64,000 bases of DNA from Streptomyces sp. NBC_01351 (GTDB taxonomy: Bacteria > Actinomycetota > Actinomycetes > Streptomycetales > Streptomycetaceae). The translations under genes were made by a program, and so were the position numbers. Every line of letters starts with the position of its first letter. The first letter of the stretch is position 1. Location of the stretch: assembly GCF_036237315.1 (NCBI RefSeq), contig NZ_CP108356.1, positions 124,001 to 188,000 of the forward strand, read 5' to 3'. The notes under the pieces were generated by a model. It did not search any database. It was given only the letters and a program-made list of their open reading frames with translations, and had not been told where the DNA came from. Positions 34,163-42,934 of the stretch are shown here, one piece after another.

Positions 34163-34954
34163 GTGATCGACTGGAACAGTATCGAAGCCGCAGCCTGCGC
34201 CGTGCCCGCCGGCCGCCCCATGGAAGAACTGGTGCGAGGACTTTCCCACGCCCTGGCGGATCCCGATCCGCTGATCCGGGACGGAGCGGCGTACTCCGTC
34301 CTGTCGACCTGGATAGCCCGCGGAGCCATCGACGCACCCCGGCGGCTGGCACTGGGAGACGAGATGACCGCCCGCTTCTTCGACCCGGAGATCCAGGCCC
34401 GCACGTTCGCCCCCCTCGTGCTCGACATGCTCGTGAGTAAGGGCGATTTCAGGGCCGACTGGGTGCCTGCGTTCGAGCGGTGGTACGCGAACGAGAGGGA
34501 CTTGCGTGGCCATGACGAGAAGCTCGGCTGGCTCCACGCGGTTGCGCACGGCGCGGACTTGCTGGGCCGATTCGGGTGCCACCCCGAAGTGGCACCGAGA
34601 CGGATGCTGGACCTCGCAGCCGCCCGGCTGACGGCGCACACCGATCACGTGTTCGACCAACTGGAGGACGACCGTCTGGCAAGGGCGGTCGCTCGCATCC
34701 TCACCCGGTCCGACATGAGCGAGCGCGACGCGACGGCATGGCTGGATCCCATCGGCACCTGCTTTGGAGCCGACCACATTCCGACCCCGGTCCCCGCACA
34801 CCTCTCCAACTGCCTGCGCACGCTGCGCATGCTGTATGTCTTCGCGGACCGGGGCGTACGGCCGAGCGCCGCGTCGGCTCCGCAAGCACTTCACCACCGT
34901 GAGGCAGTCAAGACTCACCTCGCCGCGGTCCTCGATCTGATCGTCAAGCGGTGA
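34163..34954 (+). CDS. DUF2785-family protein
   Basis: A 263-residue all-helical protein. GTG start reads VIDWNSIEAAACAVPAGRPM; longer upstream frame has no similarity. DPDPLIRDGAAYSVLSTWIA (about 34-53), WYANERDLRGHDEKLGWLHA (about 108-127) then VAHGADLLG are the marks of DUF2785, a helical-repeat-like family common in actinomycetes and bacilli. Its activity is unknown. No close partner genes; IS5 and recombinase relics follow. Confidence 0.82.
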   Translation: MIDWNSIEAAACAVPAGRPMEELVRGLSHALADPDPLIRDGAAYSVLSTWIARGAIDAPRRLALGDEMTARFFDPEIQARTFAPLVLDMLVSKGDFRADWVPAFERWYANERDLRGHDEKLGWLHAVAHGADLLGRFGCHPEVAPRRMLDLAAARLTAHTDHVFDQLEDDRLARAVARILTRSDMSERDATAWLDPIGTCFGADHIPTPVPAHLSNCLRTLRMLYVFADRGVRPSAASAPQALHHREAVKTHLAAVLDLIVKR

Positions 34955-35079
34955 TGATGTTTTGCGACTGGGCGCGACAGCAGGCGCCGCACGCCGTGGC
35001 CATCGGTGTGAGAGGGCGTTTCATCACGTTGTTTCATCCCGGATCGCCTGGTTGACGGCAGCTCACGCACCACACCGGC

Positions 35080-35281
35080 TCGGGTGGGCTCGACGGTGAG
35101 TCTGCGGGGCATGAGGTCGATCGCGAGGTGGATCATGGCTTCGGAGCAATGGAGCTTCGCCTCGTAATCGCGGGTCAGGCGTCGGTGGTTCATCAGCCAG
35201 CCCAGTGTTCTTTCGACGGTCCAGCGACGGGGGAAGGACGGCAAATCCCCTGGTGGCGGAGTCGCGGCGGACTATGCGCAT
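35080..35281 (-). pseudogene. IS5-type transposase C-terminal fragment, frameshifted
   Basis: One frame reads RIVRRDSATRGFAVLP, the next RRWTVERTLGWLMNHRRLTR and DYEAKLHCSEAMIHLAI, equivalent to VEIVKRSDDMRGFVVLPRRW and VVERTLSWLVRSRRLARDYE in the fuller element at 46244-46924. The final Glu region survives, the rest is lost. Confidence 0.78.
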
Positions 35282-35289
35282 ATCAATGC

Positions 35290-35763
35290 CGGGTGGCGGC
35301 GTTCTCGACGAGCCTGCCCACCCCGGACCGCGGCGCCGGACTGCTGCCGGTCCTCCACGCGCAGAAGATCGCTACCATCAGCCAGCTCACTGTCGACGAC
35401 GTCCGCCCCGTTCGGCACCTCGCCGGTCGTCCTGGCCGCACTCGTCCGCGAGCTCGTCGCGACGCGCCGAGGCAAAGCCAAGATCGGAACCCCCGAGGAC
35501 GTCCCCTGACTGCTTCCCGGCGCCGCCCAGGACACCCCCTCGGCGATGACCGGATCGGCCAGCGTCTCCACAAGATCGGGATCCCGCCCCGGCAGGACCT
35601 CTCCACCGCACTGATTACCCTCGCCGCCGAACTGCCCGCCACCATCCACGCCCGGGTACTCGGCGTCCACACCCAAGTCGCCGTCCAATGGCAGAGGGCA
35701 TCAGCCGGCGACTGGGCCTCTTACGCCGCCGATGTCAGCCGCCGTGTCCCGGAGAACCAATGA
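35290..35763 (+). pseudogene. Tyrosine-recombinase-like protein, C-terminal relic
   Basis: Three frames combine: LLPVLHAQKIATISQLTVDD, then VLAALVRELVATRRGKAKIG to TPEDVP and a TGA where a Trp is expected, then LGDDRIGQRLHKIGIPPRQD, LSTALITLAAELPATIHARV and LGVHTQVAVQWQRASAGDWA to the stop. The order matches a Streptomyces group related to phage-type integrases (arm QPLxRIxxLTxDxV, then RxxLG.H...W). A nonsense codon and at least one frameshift make it dead. Its TGA overlaps the ATG of the next gene. Confidence 0.6.
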
Positions 35764-36413
35764 AACTACCCATCACCATCCACCAAGCACGGCTCGGATC
35801 CACGGAGTTCAAGGTCATCCGACCAGCCCGGCCCCTGGTCCACGCAGTGCTCATCGACCACGATCGGCACCTGGACACCTACCTCGATCAGGACGCGGCC
35901 CAGCGAATCGGCGGGCTATGGAAGCTCGCCGCCTCTTCACCGCTCTCGCTGATCCACCTGCCAATGCGAGGGAACCGTGGCCCCTCCCACGAGCTGCCAG
36001 AAGACGGCACACGGCAGCTTGATCTCGTGCTGCTGCACCACTCGCTCCAGTTCGCACCCTCGCGCTGGAAGGAAATTCGAGGACGGCTCGGCCCAGGGCG
36101 TCCGCAGACCGTGACGCTGCCCGGCGCAGGACACACCGACGAAGCCGTGACTGACCACGAGGCACGGCACTACCAGGAGAACCGGGATCTGTTTCACCAG
36201 CATCTCCACGCCGAGACCCTGTTCATGACCGGCAGCGCGAAGGTGTTCAGAGACACCGCCCGGCACTTCTTCGACGTCGCCCGAAACGGCCCCGGATACG
36301 TCCCCGTCCATCCGAGCTACCCGCGCTTCTGCACCGAGCTCCACTCCAACGACGGCATTCTCGGCGACGCGCGCGAGATCCACATCGAGTACTGCGACCA
36401 ATGGGACTCGTGA
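35760..36413 (+). CDS. Unknown protein following recombinase relic
   Basis: A 217-residue protein starting MKLPITIHQARLGSTEFKVI, with GGAG 6 bases upstream, and ATGA overlap with the recombinase-like relic. It has paired beta strands (PLVHAVLIDHDRHLDTYLDQ, about 25-44), a helix-rich middle with LVLLHHSLQFAPSRW and YQENRDLFHQHLHAETLFMT. No membrane segment or motif I know. It overlaps the next gene by 13 bases, so both are one unit. It might have been a cargo gene of the lost integrating element. Confidence 0.72.
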   Translation: MKLPITIHQARLGSTEFKVIRPARPLVHAVLIDHDRHLDTYLDQDAAQRIGGLWKLAASSPLSLIHLPMRGNRGPSHELPEDGTRQLDLVLLHHSLQFAPSRWKEIRGRLGPGRPQTVTLPGAGHTDEAVTDHEARHYQENRDLFHQHLHAETLFMTGSAKVFRDTARHFFDVARNGPGYVPVHPSYPRFCTELHSNDGILGDAREIHIEYCDQWDS

Positions 36414-36847
36414 CCCTGACCGACAGGACCCCGCCGACCATGACGTTCAACAATCACCTCCAGCATCTCGTCGAGAGGGCCCTCGCATCCATCCCGGCCG
36501 CCGACGCCGGCGACATCTACGCTGTCCCCTTCCTCATCGACAACGAGGACGACGACCCTCGTCAGCCGACCTTGACGATCGGCTACAACACTGAAACTCA
36601 GGCCCGACGCAGCATCCAGGGCGCTTCTGGTCAGGCAGAAGCCCGTTGGAACTACGCCTTCTGGATCCAGAACGAGCTGACTCGCCAGAAGTGGATCAGC
36701 GACCTCGGACTTTGGTACGACGACCCGACCGACCTCGCCGACTGGGTGCCAGTCATCGGGCCACTCGCCGCGCAGATCGAAGCCCGCTTCATCCAGACCC
36801 GCTGCCAGCTCGCCCGAACCCTCCATACGACCGGCGTCGTCGAATGA
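36401..36847 (+). CDS. Unknown small protein, DUF4303-like pattern
   Basis: A 148-residue acidic protein. IYAVPFLIDNEDDDPRQPTL (about 40-59) then TIGYNTETQ resembles the first strand pair of DUF4303-type proteins, which are often encoded near polymorphic-toxin loci; this is a recollection, not a tested match. WNYAFWIQNELTRQKWISDL at about 83-102. Start either at 36401 or the later MTFNN (36440). The 13-base overlap with the preceding gene indicates coupling. Confidence 0.65.
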   Translation: MGLVTLTDRTPPTMTFNNHLQHLVERALASIPAADAGDIYAVPFLIDNEDDDPRQPTLTIGYNTETQARRSIQGASGQAEARWNYAFWIQNELTRQKWISDLGLWYDDPTDLADWVPVIGPLAAQIEARFIQTRCQLARTLHTTGVVE

Positions 36848-37088
36848 ACGGTCGGCCGAACCGTGCCGGCGATCGTCCACGAGCTCGAGTGAGGGCCTGA
36901 AGTTCGTCGATCCCCAGGCTCGATCTCGGCTCGCTACTACGGATTGGCTTCGTCGCCGCGAGTCAGCAAAGCTTGTCGGTCAGCACCCAGAACGGTCCGA
37001 CGGTGACTGGAAGCGTGTCGCCGAGTTCTGGAAACGCTCCGGAATTTGCGGGTGGCCGTCGGGTGTGAAGGCTGGAACGTTCCGTGGG

Positions 37089-37844
37089 TCATTGGGTGGG
37101 CCAGGTGCCGAGAGCCCGGGACAGACGGTCGCTTTGGTCGCGGGTGATGCCTTGGGCGAGACGGGATCCGCACCGCGGGCTGCCCGGCTCGTCGCATTGC
37201 AGGATGCCGGGGAACTGGTCCTGGCCCCCGGAGAGCGGGGAGGGGGCGGGCAGGTCCCATCCTGCCGACTCCCACAGGGGGTGGTCCTGGAGGAGGGCTT
37301 GCGCCAGCGCGGGAGCCTCATCGGAGACAACGCCCACCTGGACGAGCGCGTCGCCGACCAGCCCCGTCGCCTCAGCAGGCAGGTCGGCATCGCCGAGCGC
37401 GGGCAACAGGAGCAGCAACCGAACATGAAGGGCCTGGACGCCGGGAGCTCGAGGATCAGGTGTGTCTGCGATGTGCGTGAGCTCCCGCCAGGCCAGTCCC
37501 GGGCCCGCCTGGTGTCCGTCGACAGTCGCCAGGTACCCGTGCCGGTCCCATTCCGGGTGGGAGACGAAGTACTCCGTCCCCGCGTCGTCGGCGAGGTTGC
37601 GGCCCAGTACGACCACGGTGTGGCCGGCGCCGAACGGGATCCGGAAGACCGGCCATTGCTCCTCGTCGGTCAGAGCCTCGTACGCCGCGTCCGTATCGGC
37701 CTCGTCGACACCGAACCATCCCGGCTCCGGTTCGTTGTCCTCACTCTGGCACAACCACAACAGGTAGGCGGGCCAGAACCCCGGGAGGGACAGCAATCCC
37801 TCACCGGCAGTCAGCGGATCGTTCTCGAATCCTTTGATCAACAC
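37089..37844 (-). CDS. Unknown acidic protein
   Basis: A 251-residue acidic protein with GTG start (VLIKGFENDPLTAGEGLLSL). WPVFRIPFGAGHTVVVLGRN (about 64-83) and TEYFVSHPEWDRHGYLATVD suggest a compact beta-rich domain like those in SMI1/KNR4-type families; the C-terminal half is helical (LRLLLLLPALGDADLPAEAT). No signal peptide. Family unproven, function unknown. No operon partner. Confidence 0.72.
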   Translation of the reverse strand: MLIKGFENDPLTAGEGLLSLPGFWPAYLLWLCQSEDNEPEPGWFGVDEADTDAAYEALTDEEQWPVFRIPFGAGHTVVVLGRNLADDAGTEYFVSHPEWDRHGYLATVDGHQAGPGLAWRELTHIADTPDPRAPGVQALHVRLLLLLPALGDADLPAEATGLVGDALVQVGVVSDEAPALAQALLQDHPLWESAGWDLPAPSPLSGGQDQFPGILQCDEPGSPRCGSRLAQGITRDQSDRLSRALGTWPTQ

Positions 37845-37892
37845 GTGCCCAGACTGTCAGCTGCCACCGACAGGCCCGGTACAACCCGGAGG

Positions 37893-37910
37893 CCCTTGCC
37901 ACGGCAAGGG
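37893..37910. other. Perfect hairpin between divergent genes
   Basis: CCCTTGCC and GGCAAGGG with only AC between, then TTCC. It lies upstream of both flanking genes, so it is more likely an operator or a decayed end than a terminator. Confidence 0.4.
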
Positions 37911-38110
37911 TTCCTCCTTCTCGTCGACATCGCGAGCGGCCGTGATCACGAACGCTCCCGATAGCCGACGACAAACGTTCCCGGCTGCGAGGCTCTGGTC
38001 CACTTCTTGTGATTCATGACAGAGCGTCACGGCTTCCGGTAAGTGGACAGCATGGAGCGTGACGTGAACGGGTGCCATGATCGTGCCTTGGCGAATGACG
38101 GGGAGGATGA

Positions 38111-38713
38111 GTGGAGCGCTACACAGCCGATCAGCTTCGGGTGATTGCGTTCGAGGAGCACGTGCGGGCCCGTCCTGCTATGTACTTCCGTGTTGAGCGG
38201 GATAGCCCCGAGCTACCCACTGAAGTGCTTCAGCGGGTGGTCTGGGACGCGCTGCACCGCCGTGACGGCACTCATGGGCAGATCAGTGTCGAGATCACAT
38301 CTGACCTCAGTTTCACGGTGGAGGACGATCAACTTCACAGCGTCGACGAGCGGCAAAGGCCCCTTCCCGGGTTCTATGAATCGCTGCTCGACAAGGACCG
38401 ATGGGCTCCTGCCGCAGCAGCCGCGCTCAGCGTCCGCACGGTCATTGAGGTCTGGCTGGACGGCCATGGTCACCGCCAAGAGCTGGCCGGAGCGGCTCCC
38501 ATCGGTGTCTGGGAGGAGTGCCCCGCACGGAGGCCGCACGGAACCAGGACCACGTTCCACCTCGATCCCTCGTACTTCGGCCCGGACGAGGCCATCGCCT
38601 GGGCACTGCGGCCAGAGGAACTGCATGGAGAGGGATGCGAGGCGCACCTCTCACCTGCGACGTTCCCTATTCACGATCTGCGCTCAGGGGTCGGCGGCTC
38701 AGCGGGCGAGTAA
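38111..38713 (+). CDS. Degenerate GyrB-like GHKL protein, C-terminally cut
   Basis: A 200-residue protein starting at GTG with GGGAGG 5 bases ahead. It follows GyrB in outline: FEEHVRARPAMYF (14-26) for AVRKRPGMYIG, VLQRVVWDALHR for the N-box helix, SDLSFTVEDDQLHS for the DNGRG strand, and HGTRTTFHLDPSYFGPDEAI (about 156-175) for GTxVTFxPDxxIF. The catalytic Glu/Asn pair and the Gly motifs are lost, so no ATPase is expected. After about residue 190 the frame runs into an ISL3 fragment, so the original C-terminus is missing. A second, more decayed relative of the gene at 21767. Confidence 0.65.
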   Translation: MERYTADQLRVIAFEEHVRARPAMYFRVERDSPELPTEVLQRVVWDALHRRDGTHGQISVEITSDLSFTVEDDQLHSVDERQRPLPGFYESLLDKDRWAPAAAAALSVRTVIEVWLDGHGHRQELAGAAPIGVWEECPARRPHGTRTTFHLDPSYFGPDEAIAWALRPEELHGEGCEAHLSPATFPIHDLRSGVGGSAGE

Positions 38714-39459
38714 CCTCGGACACCTTCGCCGCCTGGCTGCGCGACCACCAGCACGTCCGGATGATCTGCCGGGACCGCGGCGGCGCGTTCGCCGAGGGCG
38801 CCGAGCGCGCACTGCCCGGCGTTCCGCAAGTTGCGGACCGCTGGCATTTGCTCCACAACCTCGCCACCGCACTCGAGAAGACCATCCGACGGCACCGCGC
38901 CTGCCTCAAACAGCCCGAACCAGCACCGGAACCCGGCGCGGTGCCTCCCGAGGAAACACCCGCCCAGCAGCAGACCCGGGCCCGCTGGAGCGAGATCCGA
39001 ACGCTCTACCTGCAGGGCATGAGAATCGTCGCGATCAACGAACGCACCGGACTCGACCGCAAAACCGTCCGCCGATACGCGCACGCCACCACGGCCGACG
39101 AACTCATCCGGATCCGGCCGGGGCGCCGCAGCACTCTCACTCCCCACAAGCCCTACCTGGCCGAGCGATGGGCGGAAGGCTGCGACCACGCGCAGACACT
39201 GCGGGACGCGATCGCCACCCGCGGCTACAAAGGCGGCCGAAAGAGCGTCCGCCGCTTCAACTCCCTTGCCCAGCAGGATGTTCCCCGGTCGGCACCTCCA
39301 CCCCGCCAGCCGTCGCCGACGTGGTTCGTTGGATCGTGGGCCGCCCGGAGAACCAGAGCGAGCAGGCCCGTCAGCACCTCAAGGAGGCGCCGGGGGCGCT
39401 GCGCCGCGTACGCAGCTCCCGTCCGTCGGGAGCGGTACCAATGCCTCGCATCGTCATAG
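38712..39459 (+). pseudogene. ISL3-family transposase central fragment
   Basis: It begins TSDTFAAWLRDHQHVRMICR then DRGGAFAEGAERAL, equivalent to TTDTLAAWLRAHPGAEIVCR in the intact transposase at 40905-42491, and continues through WHLLHNLATALEKTIRRHRA, TGLDRKTVRRYAHATTADEL and YLAERWAEGCDHAQTLRDAI. Near 39275 it shifts frame (VADVVRWIVGRPENQSEQAR). The N-terminal third and the last catalytic Glu region are absent. It cut the GyrB-like gene. Confidence 0.85.
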
Positions 39460-40203
39460 GGCCAAGGGCTCGCCGGGGGTGAGGATGCGCACCTCGGTGT
39501 CGGGTGCGAGAGCGGCAGCTGCGTCCCGGTAGAGATCGGGCCGATCGCGGACGAGCTTGAGAACGGTCGCCTCGCGCAGCCGCCCGGCTGTGAAGGCGTA
39601 GTGGATCGGCACGGCCAGCCGGGGACGCAGTACGGCGGTCAACTCGGCAGCCTCGGCGGCGTCCATCACCACCTGCTTGTTGAACGCCGGCCGGATCCGC
39701 AGGCCGTTGATCGGCAGGAGGGCCAGGTCCAGGTCGGGGAACCGCCGGGCGACCTCGTCCAGGGCGGTGATGCGCAGGGTGTCGGCCCCGAAGAACACCG
39801 AACTCCGGTCGTCCTGCAGGACGAAGGTGACCTCCGGGACGCCGTGGAGGACGGGAGCGGCGGTCACCTTGACGGGCCCGACGCGGGTGCTCTGCCAGGG
39901 GTCGAGTTCGGTGACGTTGCTGAAACCGGCCGCGCGGACGCGTCCGGCGAGCCCGCGCACCACAGCGAAGGGCACGGCCTTGTCGGGATAGTGGGCCAGG
40001 GCGCCCAGGTCGCAGTGGTCGTAGTGCCCGTGGCTGATGACGATCCCGGCAAGCGCGGGCAGCTCCGCCGCAGACCGGATGGAGCGGGATTCGCCCTGGT
40101 AGTAACCCTTCCGCTCGGAGAACCAGGGATCGGTCAGAATCCTGGCGCCGTCAAAGTCGATCAGAACGCTGGCGTGCACGACGCGCTGCACGGTGGTGGT
40201 CAC
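39454..40203 (-). CDS. Metallo-beta-lactamase-fold hydrolase, UlaG-like
   Basis: A 249-residue hydrolase of the beta-lactamase-like fold (UlaG/NAPE-PLD type). ILTDPWFSE (22-30) precedes the metal motif SHGHYDHCD (about 58-66); a later His is in VLHGVPE, FFGADTLRI carries the bridging Asp, and VPIHYAF the last His. All ligands are present. Its start at 40203 is 18 bases from the operator shared with the divergent TetR gene, which therefore probably controls it. Substrate unknown, perhaps a lactone or phospholipid-like ester. Confidence 0.88.
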   Translation of the reverse strand: MTTTVQRVVHASVLIDFDGARILTDPWFSERKGYYQGESRSIRSAAELPALAGIVISHGHYDHCDLGALAHYPDKAVPFAVVRGLAGRVRAAGFSNVTELDPWQSTRVGPVKVTAAPVLHGVPEVTFVLQDDRSSVFFGADTLRITALDEVARRFPDLDLALLPINGLRIRPAFNKQVVMDAAEAAELTAVLRPRLAVPIHYAFTAGRLREATVLKLVRDRPDLYRDAAAALAPDTEVRILTPGEPLAL

Positions 40204-40220
40204 GATGCCCCCGATAAGAA

Positions 40221-40258
40221 GACGGGTGTCTACTGACAGGTGTGAGTAGACGCCCGTC
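40221..40258. promoter_or_regulatory. TetR-type operator between divergent genes
   Basis: Inverted repeat GACGGGTGTCTACT (40221-40234) and AGTAGACGCCCGTC (40245-40258), 13 of 14 positions paired, with a 10-base centre. It fills the gap between the metallo-hydrolase and TetR starts. A -10-like TATGAT follows at 40262-40267, about 8 bases before the TetR ATG at 40275, so that mRNA may be leaderless. Binding by the TetR product would block both genes. Confidence 0.75.
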
Positions 40259-40274
40259 CACTATGATTGTCAAC

Positions 40275-40868
40275 ATGAGCACCGACCGACGACGCCCCAA
40301 CCCGCGCGGCGAGGGCAACCGGCTGCGCGCCGACCTGGTGGACGCCGCGAGCCACCTGCTGGAAGTGGGCGACGGCGAGCAGACCCTGTCCCTGCGTGCG
40401 GTGTCCCGACGCGCCGGCGTCGCCCCGCAGAGCGTCTACCTGCACTTCGCCGACCGCAAGGCACTGCTCATCGCGGTGTACGAAGCGCGATTCGGCGAAC
40501 TGCTCGGCGCACTGACCTCCGCCACCGGACCCGATGCCCGCGGTCGACTGCGCGCGACCTGTCTTGCCTACTGCCGCTACGCGGAGCAGCACCCGGGCCA
40601 CTACCGGGTGCTGTTCGGTACCGCGGGATCGCCCGGCTGGGAGCCGGGCGAGATGGCCGGGCTGCCCGCTCTGGCCGCACTCGACACCGCGGTACGCGCG
40701 TGCACCAACGACTCCTCGCCCGGCATCGCCAACGCAACCCTGTGCATCTGGGCGGCCATGCACGGGTTGATCGTCCTGCGCCGCGACCGGCCGAGCTTCC
40801 CATGGCCGGACCTCGACGACCTCATCGACGTACTCCTCACCGCCCACATCACAACGGCGACCACCTGA
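40275..40868 (+). CDS. TetR-family transcriptional repressor
   Basis: A 197-residue regulator. Helix-turn-helix at about 15-60: LVDAASHLLEVGDGEQTLSL then RAVSRRAGVAPQSVYLHFAD. The C-terminal ligand domain has YCRYAEQHPGHYRVLFGTAG, as in the WHG/TetR_C group. ATG at 40275 (MSTDRRRPN) is chosen over ATG at 40263 because TATGAT overlaps the latter, and a leaderless start fits the spacing. It is expected to autoregulate and to repress the divergent metallo-hydrolase through the operator at 40221. Confidence 0.87.
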   Translation: MSTDRRRPNPRGEGNRLRADLVDAASHLLEVGDGEQTLSLRAVSRRAGVAPQSVYLHFADRKALLIAVYEARFGELLGALTSATGPDARGRLRATCLAYCRYAEQHPGHYRVLFGTAGSPGWEPGEMAGLPALAALDTAVRACTNDSSPGIANATLCIWAAMHGLIVLRRDRPSFPWPDLDDLIDVLLTAHITTATT

Positions 40869-40904
40869 CGGATGAGCACGTTCATCGGCAGAGGGTAGCG
40901 ATGT

Positions 40905-42491
40905 TCAGTCCGCGAGGAGGATTTGACGTCGAAGTAGGTCGAATCCGGCCCAGCCGTACCCGTCCCTTTTGATCCGCTTGACCCTGTTGACGTTGCCCTC
41001 GACTTTGCCGGAGCTCCATTCCAGGGTGAGGCCGGCGGTGACGGCATCGAAGTCCTGCCGTAGGCCGCGGGCCAGGCTCCGCAGCGGCTGCAGCCCGGTG
41101 TACTCGGCATCGGTGAGCCACTTGTCGAGGTCGCCGCCGCGGCGCTCGGTCATCATCTGCGCGAAGGCGCGCACGCAGTCGGTGACGGCTTCCAGTTCCG
41201 GGCAGCGGGCGAGGAGCTGCTTGAGTTTGAGGGTGTTGCTCTCGTTGATCTTGTCGGGGTGTGCGGTGATCAGCCAGGTGGCCTTGCGGACGGTCAGTTC
41301 TTTGGGCTTGTCGGGTGCGGGTTTGCCGCTGGCCCGTATCTCTTGCAGGTGACGGCGGACGGTCCGCTTGCTGCCGCGGTAGCCGAGCTCGACGATCTCT
41401 GCGTGAAGCCGTGCCGCGTCCGTGCAGCCCTCGCTCCAGCGCCGGTGCAGATAGGGCGTATAGGCGTGGATCTGGCCGTAGCTGCGGGAGCCGGTGCCGA
41501 GGGACGCCTCGTCAGGGGTGGCGGCGTGTGCGTACCGGCGCACCGTTTTGCGGTCCAGGCCGAGCGTTTCGGCGATCACCTGGATCTGCACGCCCTTGTC
41601 GTGCAGGGCGTGCACGGCCGCGTGGCGCTCGCGGCGCTGTATGGCGCGCAGCCCCTGCGCCGGCGCCTCCCGGTCTGCCGCTTCGGGTTCATGCGTGGCG
41701 GTGGCGTCAGCAGACGGGTCCTCGGTAGGCTCGGCCAGACAACTTCGGTGCGTGGCAACGCACTTCTCGACGGGCTCGCACAGGTTCTTCCACAAATGGA
41801 ACCTGTCTGCGACTTGTATCGCCTCGGGGCAGGCGGTGCATACGGCCTCGGCGTAGGCGCTGGCCCGGTCCCGGCAGACGATCTCCGCTCCGGGGTGTGC
41901 GCGGAGCCATGCAGCAAGGGTGTCCGTGGTCCGGTCGGGCAGGACATCCACTCGCTCCCCGGTCTCCATGTCCAAGATGATCGTCCCGTAGACGTGGCCC
42001 TTCTTCAGAGCGCAATCGTCCACACCCAGCACTCGCGGTGCCGCGCCAGCCTGCTTGTCCGGAAGTCTGCGCACCAGCCTGAGCAGGGAGTTCGCGGTCG
42101 TCGGGGCGGCAAGGTGCCTGGCCAGCCGGGCCGCCGGACGTCCGGCCAGGGCCAGCGCGATCTTCTCCAGCGTTCGGCGCAGCGACGGTGTCCGCCGCGC
42201 GAACCGCTCCGTAAGACCGTCCACCTGCTCGACAAACGTACGGCGTCCGCACGCTGACGCCGGGCACAGGAACCGCCGTACCAGCAGGTCAATCACGACC
42301 TTCCGCCCGGCAACCGCGAGGTCGGCCAGGCGCCGCCGGTAGCCGCCATGGACACGGCCGGACACCGAGCCGCACCCAGGGCGGGCCGCCTCCCGGGTCA
42401 CCGTCCGCGCGACGAGGCCGACCCCCTCGTCGTCCACCATGACCTCCTCCACCACCACGGACGTCAGATGGGAGAAGGCTGTCGAGAACAC
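40905..42491 (-). CDS. ISL3-family transposase, apparently intact
   Basis: A 528-residue transposase. An N-terminal zinc-finger-like part (RRFLCPASACGRRTFVEQVD) precedes the catalytic core: VLGVDDCALKKGHVYGTIIL (first Asp), IVCRDRASAYAEAV (second Asp), an inserted helical segment with LGLDRKTVRRYAHAATPDEA, and LEWSSGKVEGNVNRVKRIKR (Glu). Family length is about 400-560. No stop or frameshift is visible, so it could be active and may be the source of the ISL3 fragments at 15570 and 38712. I could not identify its terminal repeats by eye. Confidence 0.9.
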   Translation of the reverse strand: MFSTAFSHLTSVVVEEVMVDDEGVGLVARTVTREAARPGCGSVSGRVHGGYRRRLADLAVAGRKVVIDLLVRRFLCPASACGRRTFVEQVDGLTERFARRTPSLRRTLEKIALALAGRPAARLARHLAAPTTANSLLRLVRRLPDKQAGAAPRVLGVDDCALKKGHVYGTIILDMETGERVDVLPDRTTDTLAAWLRAHPGAEIVCRDRASAYAEAVCTACPEAIQVADRFHLWKNLCEPVEKCVATHRSCLAEPTEDPSADATATHEPEAADREAPAQGLRAIQRRERHAAVHALHDKGVQIQVIAETLGLDRKTVRRYAHAATPDEASLGTGSRSYGQIHAYTPYLHRRWSEGCTDAARLHAEIVELGYRGSKRTVRRHLQEIRASGKPAPDKPKELTVRKATWLITAHPDKINESNTLKLKQLLARCPELEAVTDCVRAFAQMMTERRGGDLDKWLTDAEYTGLQPLRSLARGLRQDFDAVTAGLTLEWSSGKVEGNVNRVKRIKRDGYGWAGFDLLRRQILLAD

Positions 42492-42700
42492 GCTGCAATC
42501 ACACGAACGACCATCCTTCCAGCCCGCTGTGACGCCACGTCACCGGCCCACAAGATGTGGATCAGAACCGTATCTACTGGCCGCTATCACCCTGGTCGCG
42601 GTGTTCCCACCCTCCCGGTTGCTCGCGGCCACAGCCAGGTCGGGCTGTTCAGGGGTAATGACAGGGCCCCTCATGGCGCTGCTGCACAGGTCAACGTGGT

Positions 42701-42934
42701 GTGACACCGAGGGCATGGCATCCGAGCAGCGAGGGTGCGGAACTGGGACGCTTCCTTCGGGCTCGCCGCACCCGGACCACCCCACCTGAAAACTGCTCCT
42801 GGAGGCGATGCGCCCCAACCCGGCGTACATCCTCAGCCGCAGCATGGACTTCCTCGCGTGAAACCCCAGCGGCCTCGCCCTGTACGCAGGTCTTGCCGAC
42901 TGGCCCGCCAAGCAGCGCAACCTGCCCCGCTAAG
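42701..42934 (+). pseudogene. XRE/MmyB-type regulator, internal deletion
   Basis: One frame has SSEGAELGRFLRARRTRTTP, the opening of MmyB-like XRE regulators (ELGxFLRxRRxRLxP). After a frameshift the next block is LLLEAMRPNPAYILSRSMDF LA-stop, then NPSGLALYAGLADWPAKQRN LPR and a stop, which match the start of the MmyB ligand-binding domain (TPAxVLxRxMDxLAxNxxGxALY). The helix-turn-helix core between them is deleted and an in-frame stop replaces Trp or Ala. Confidence 0.65.
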
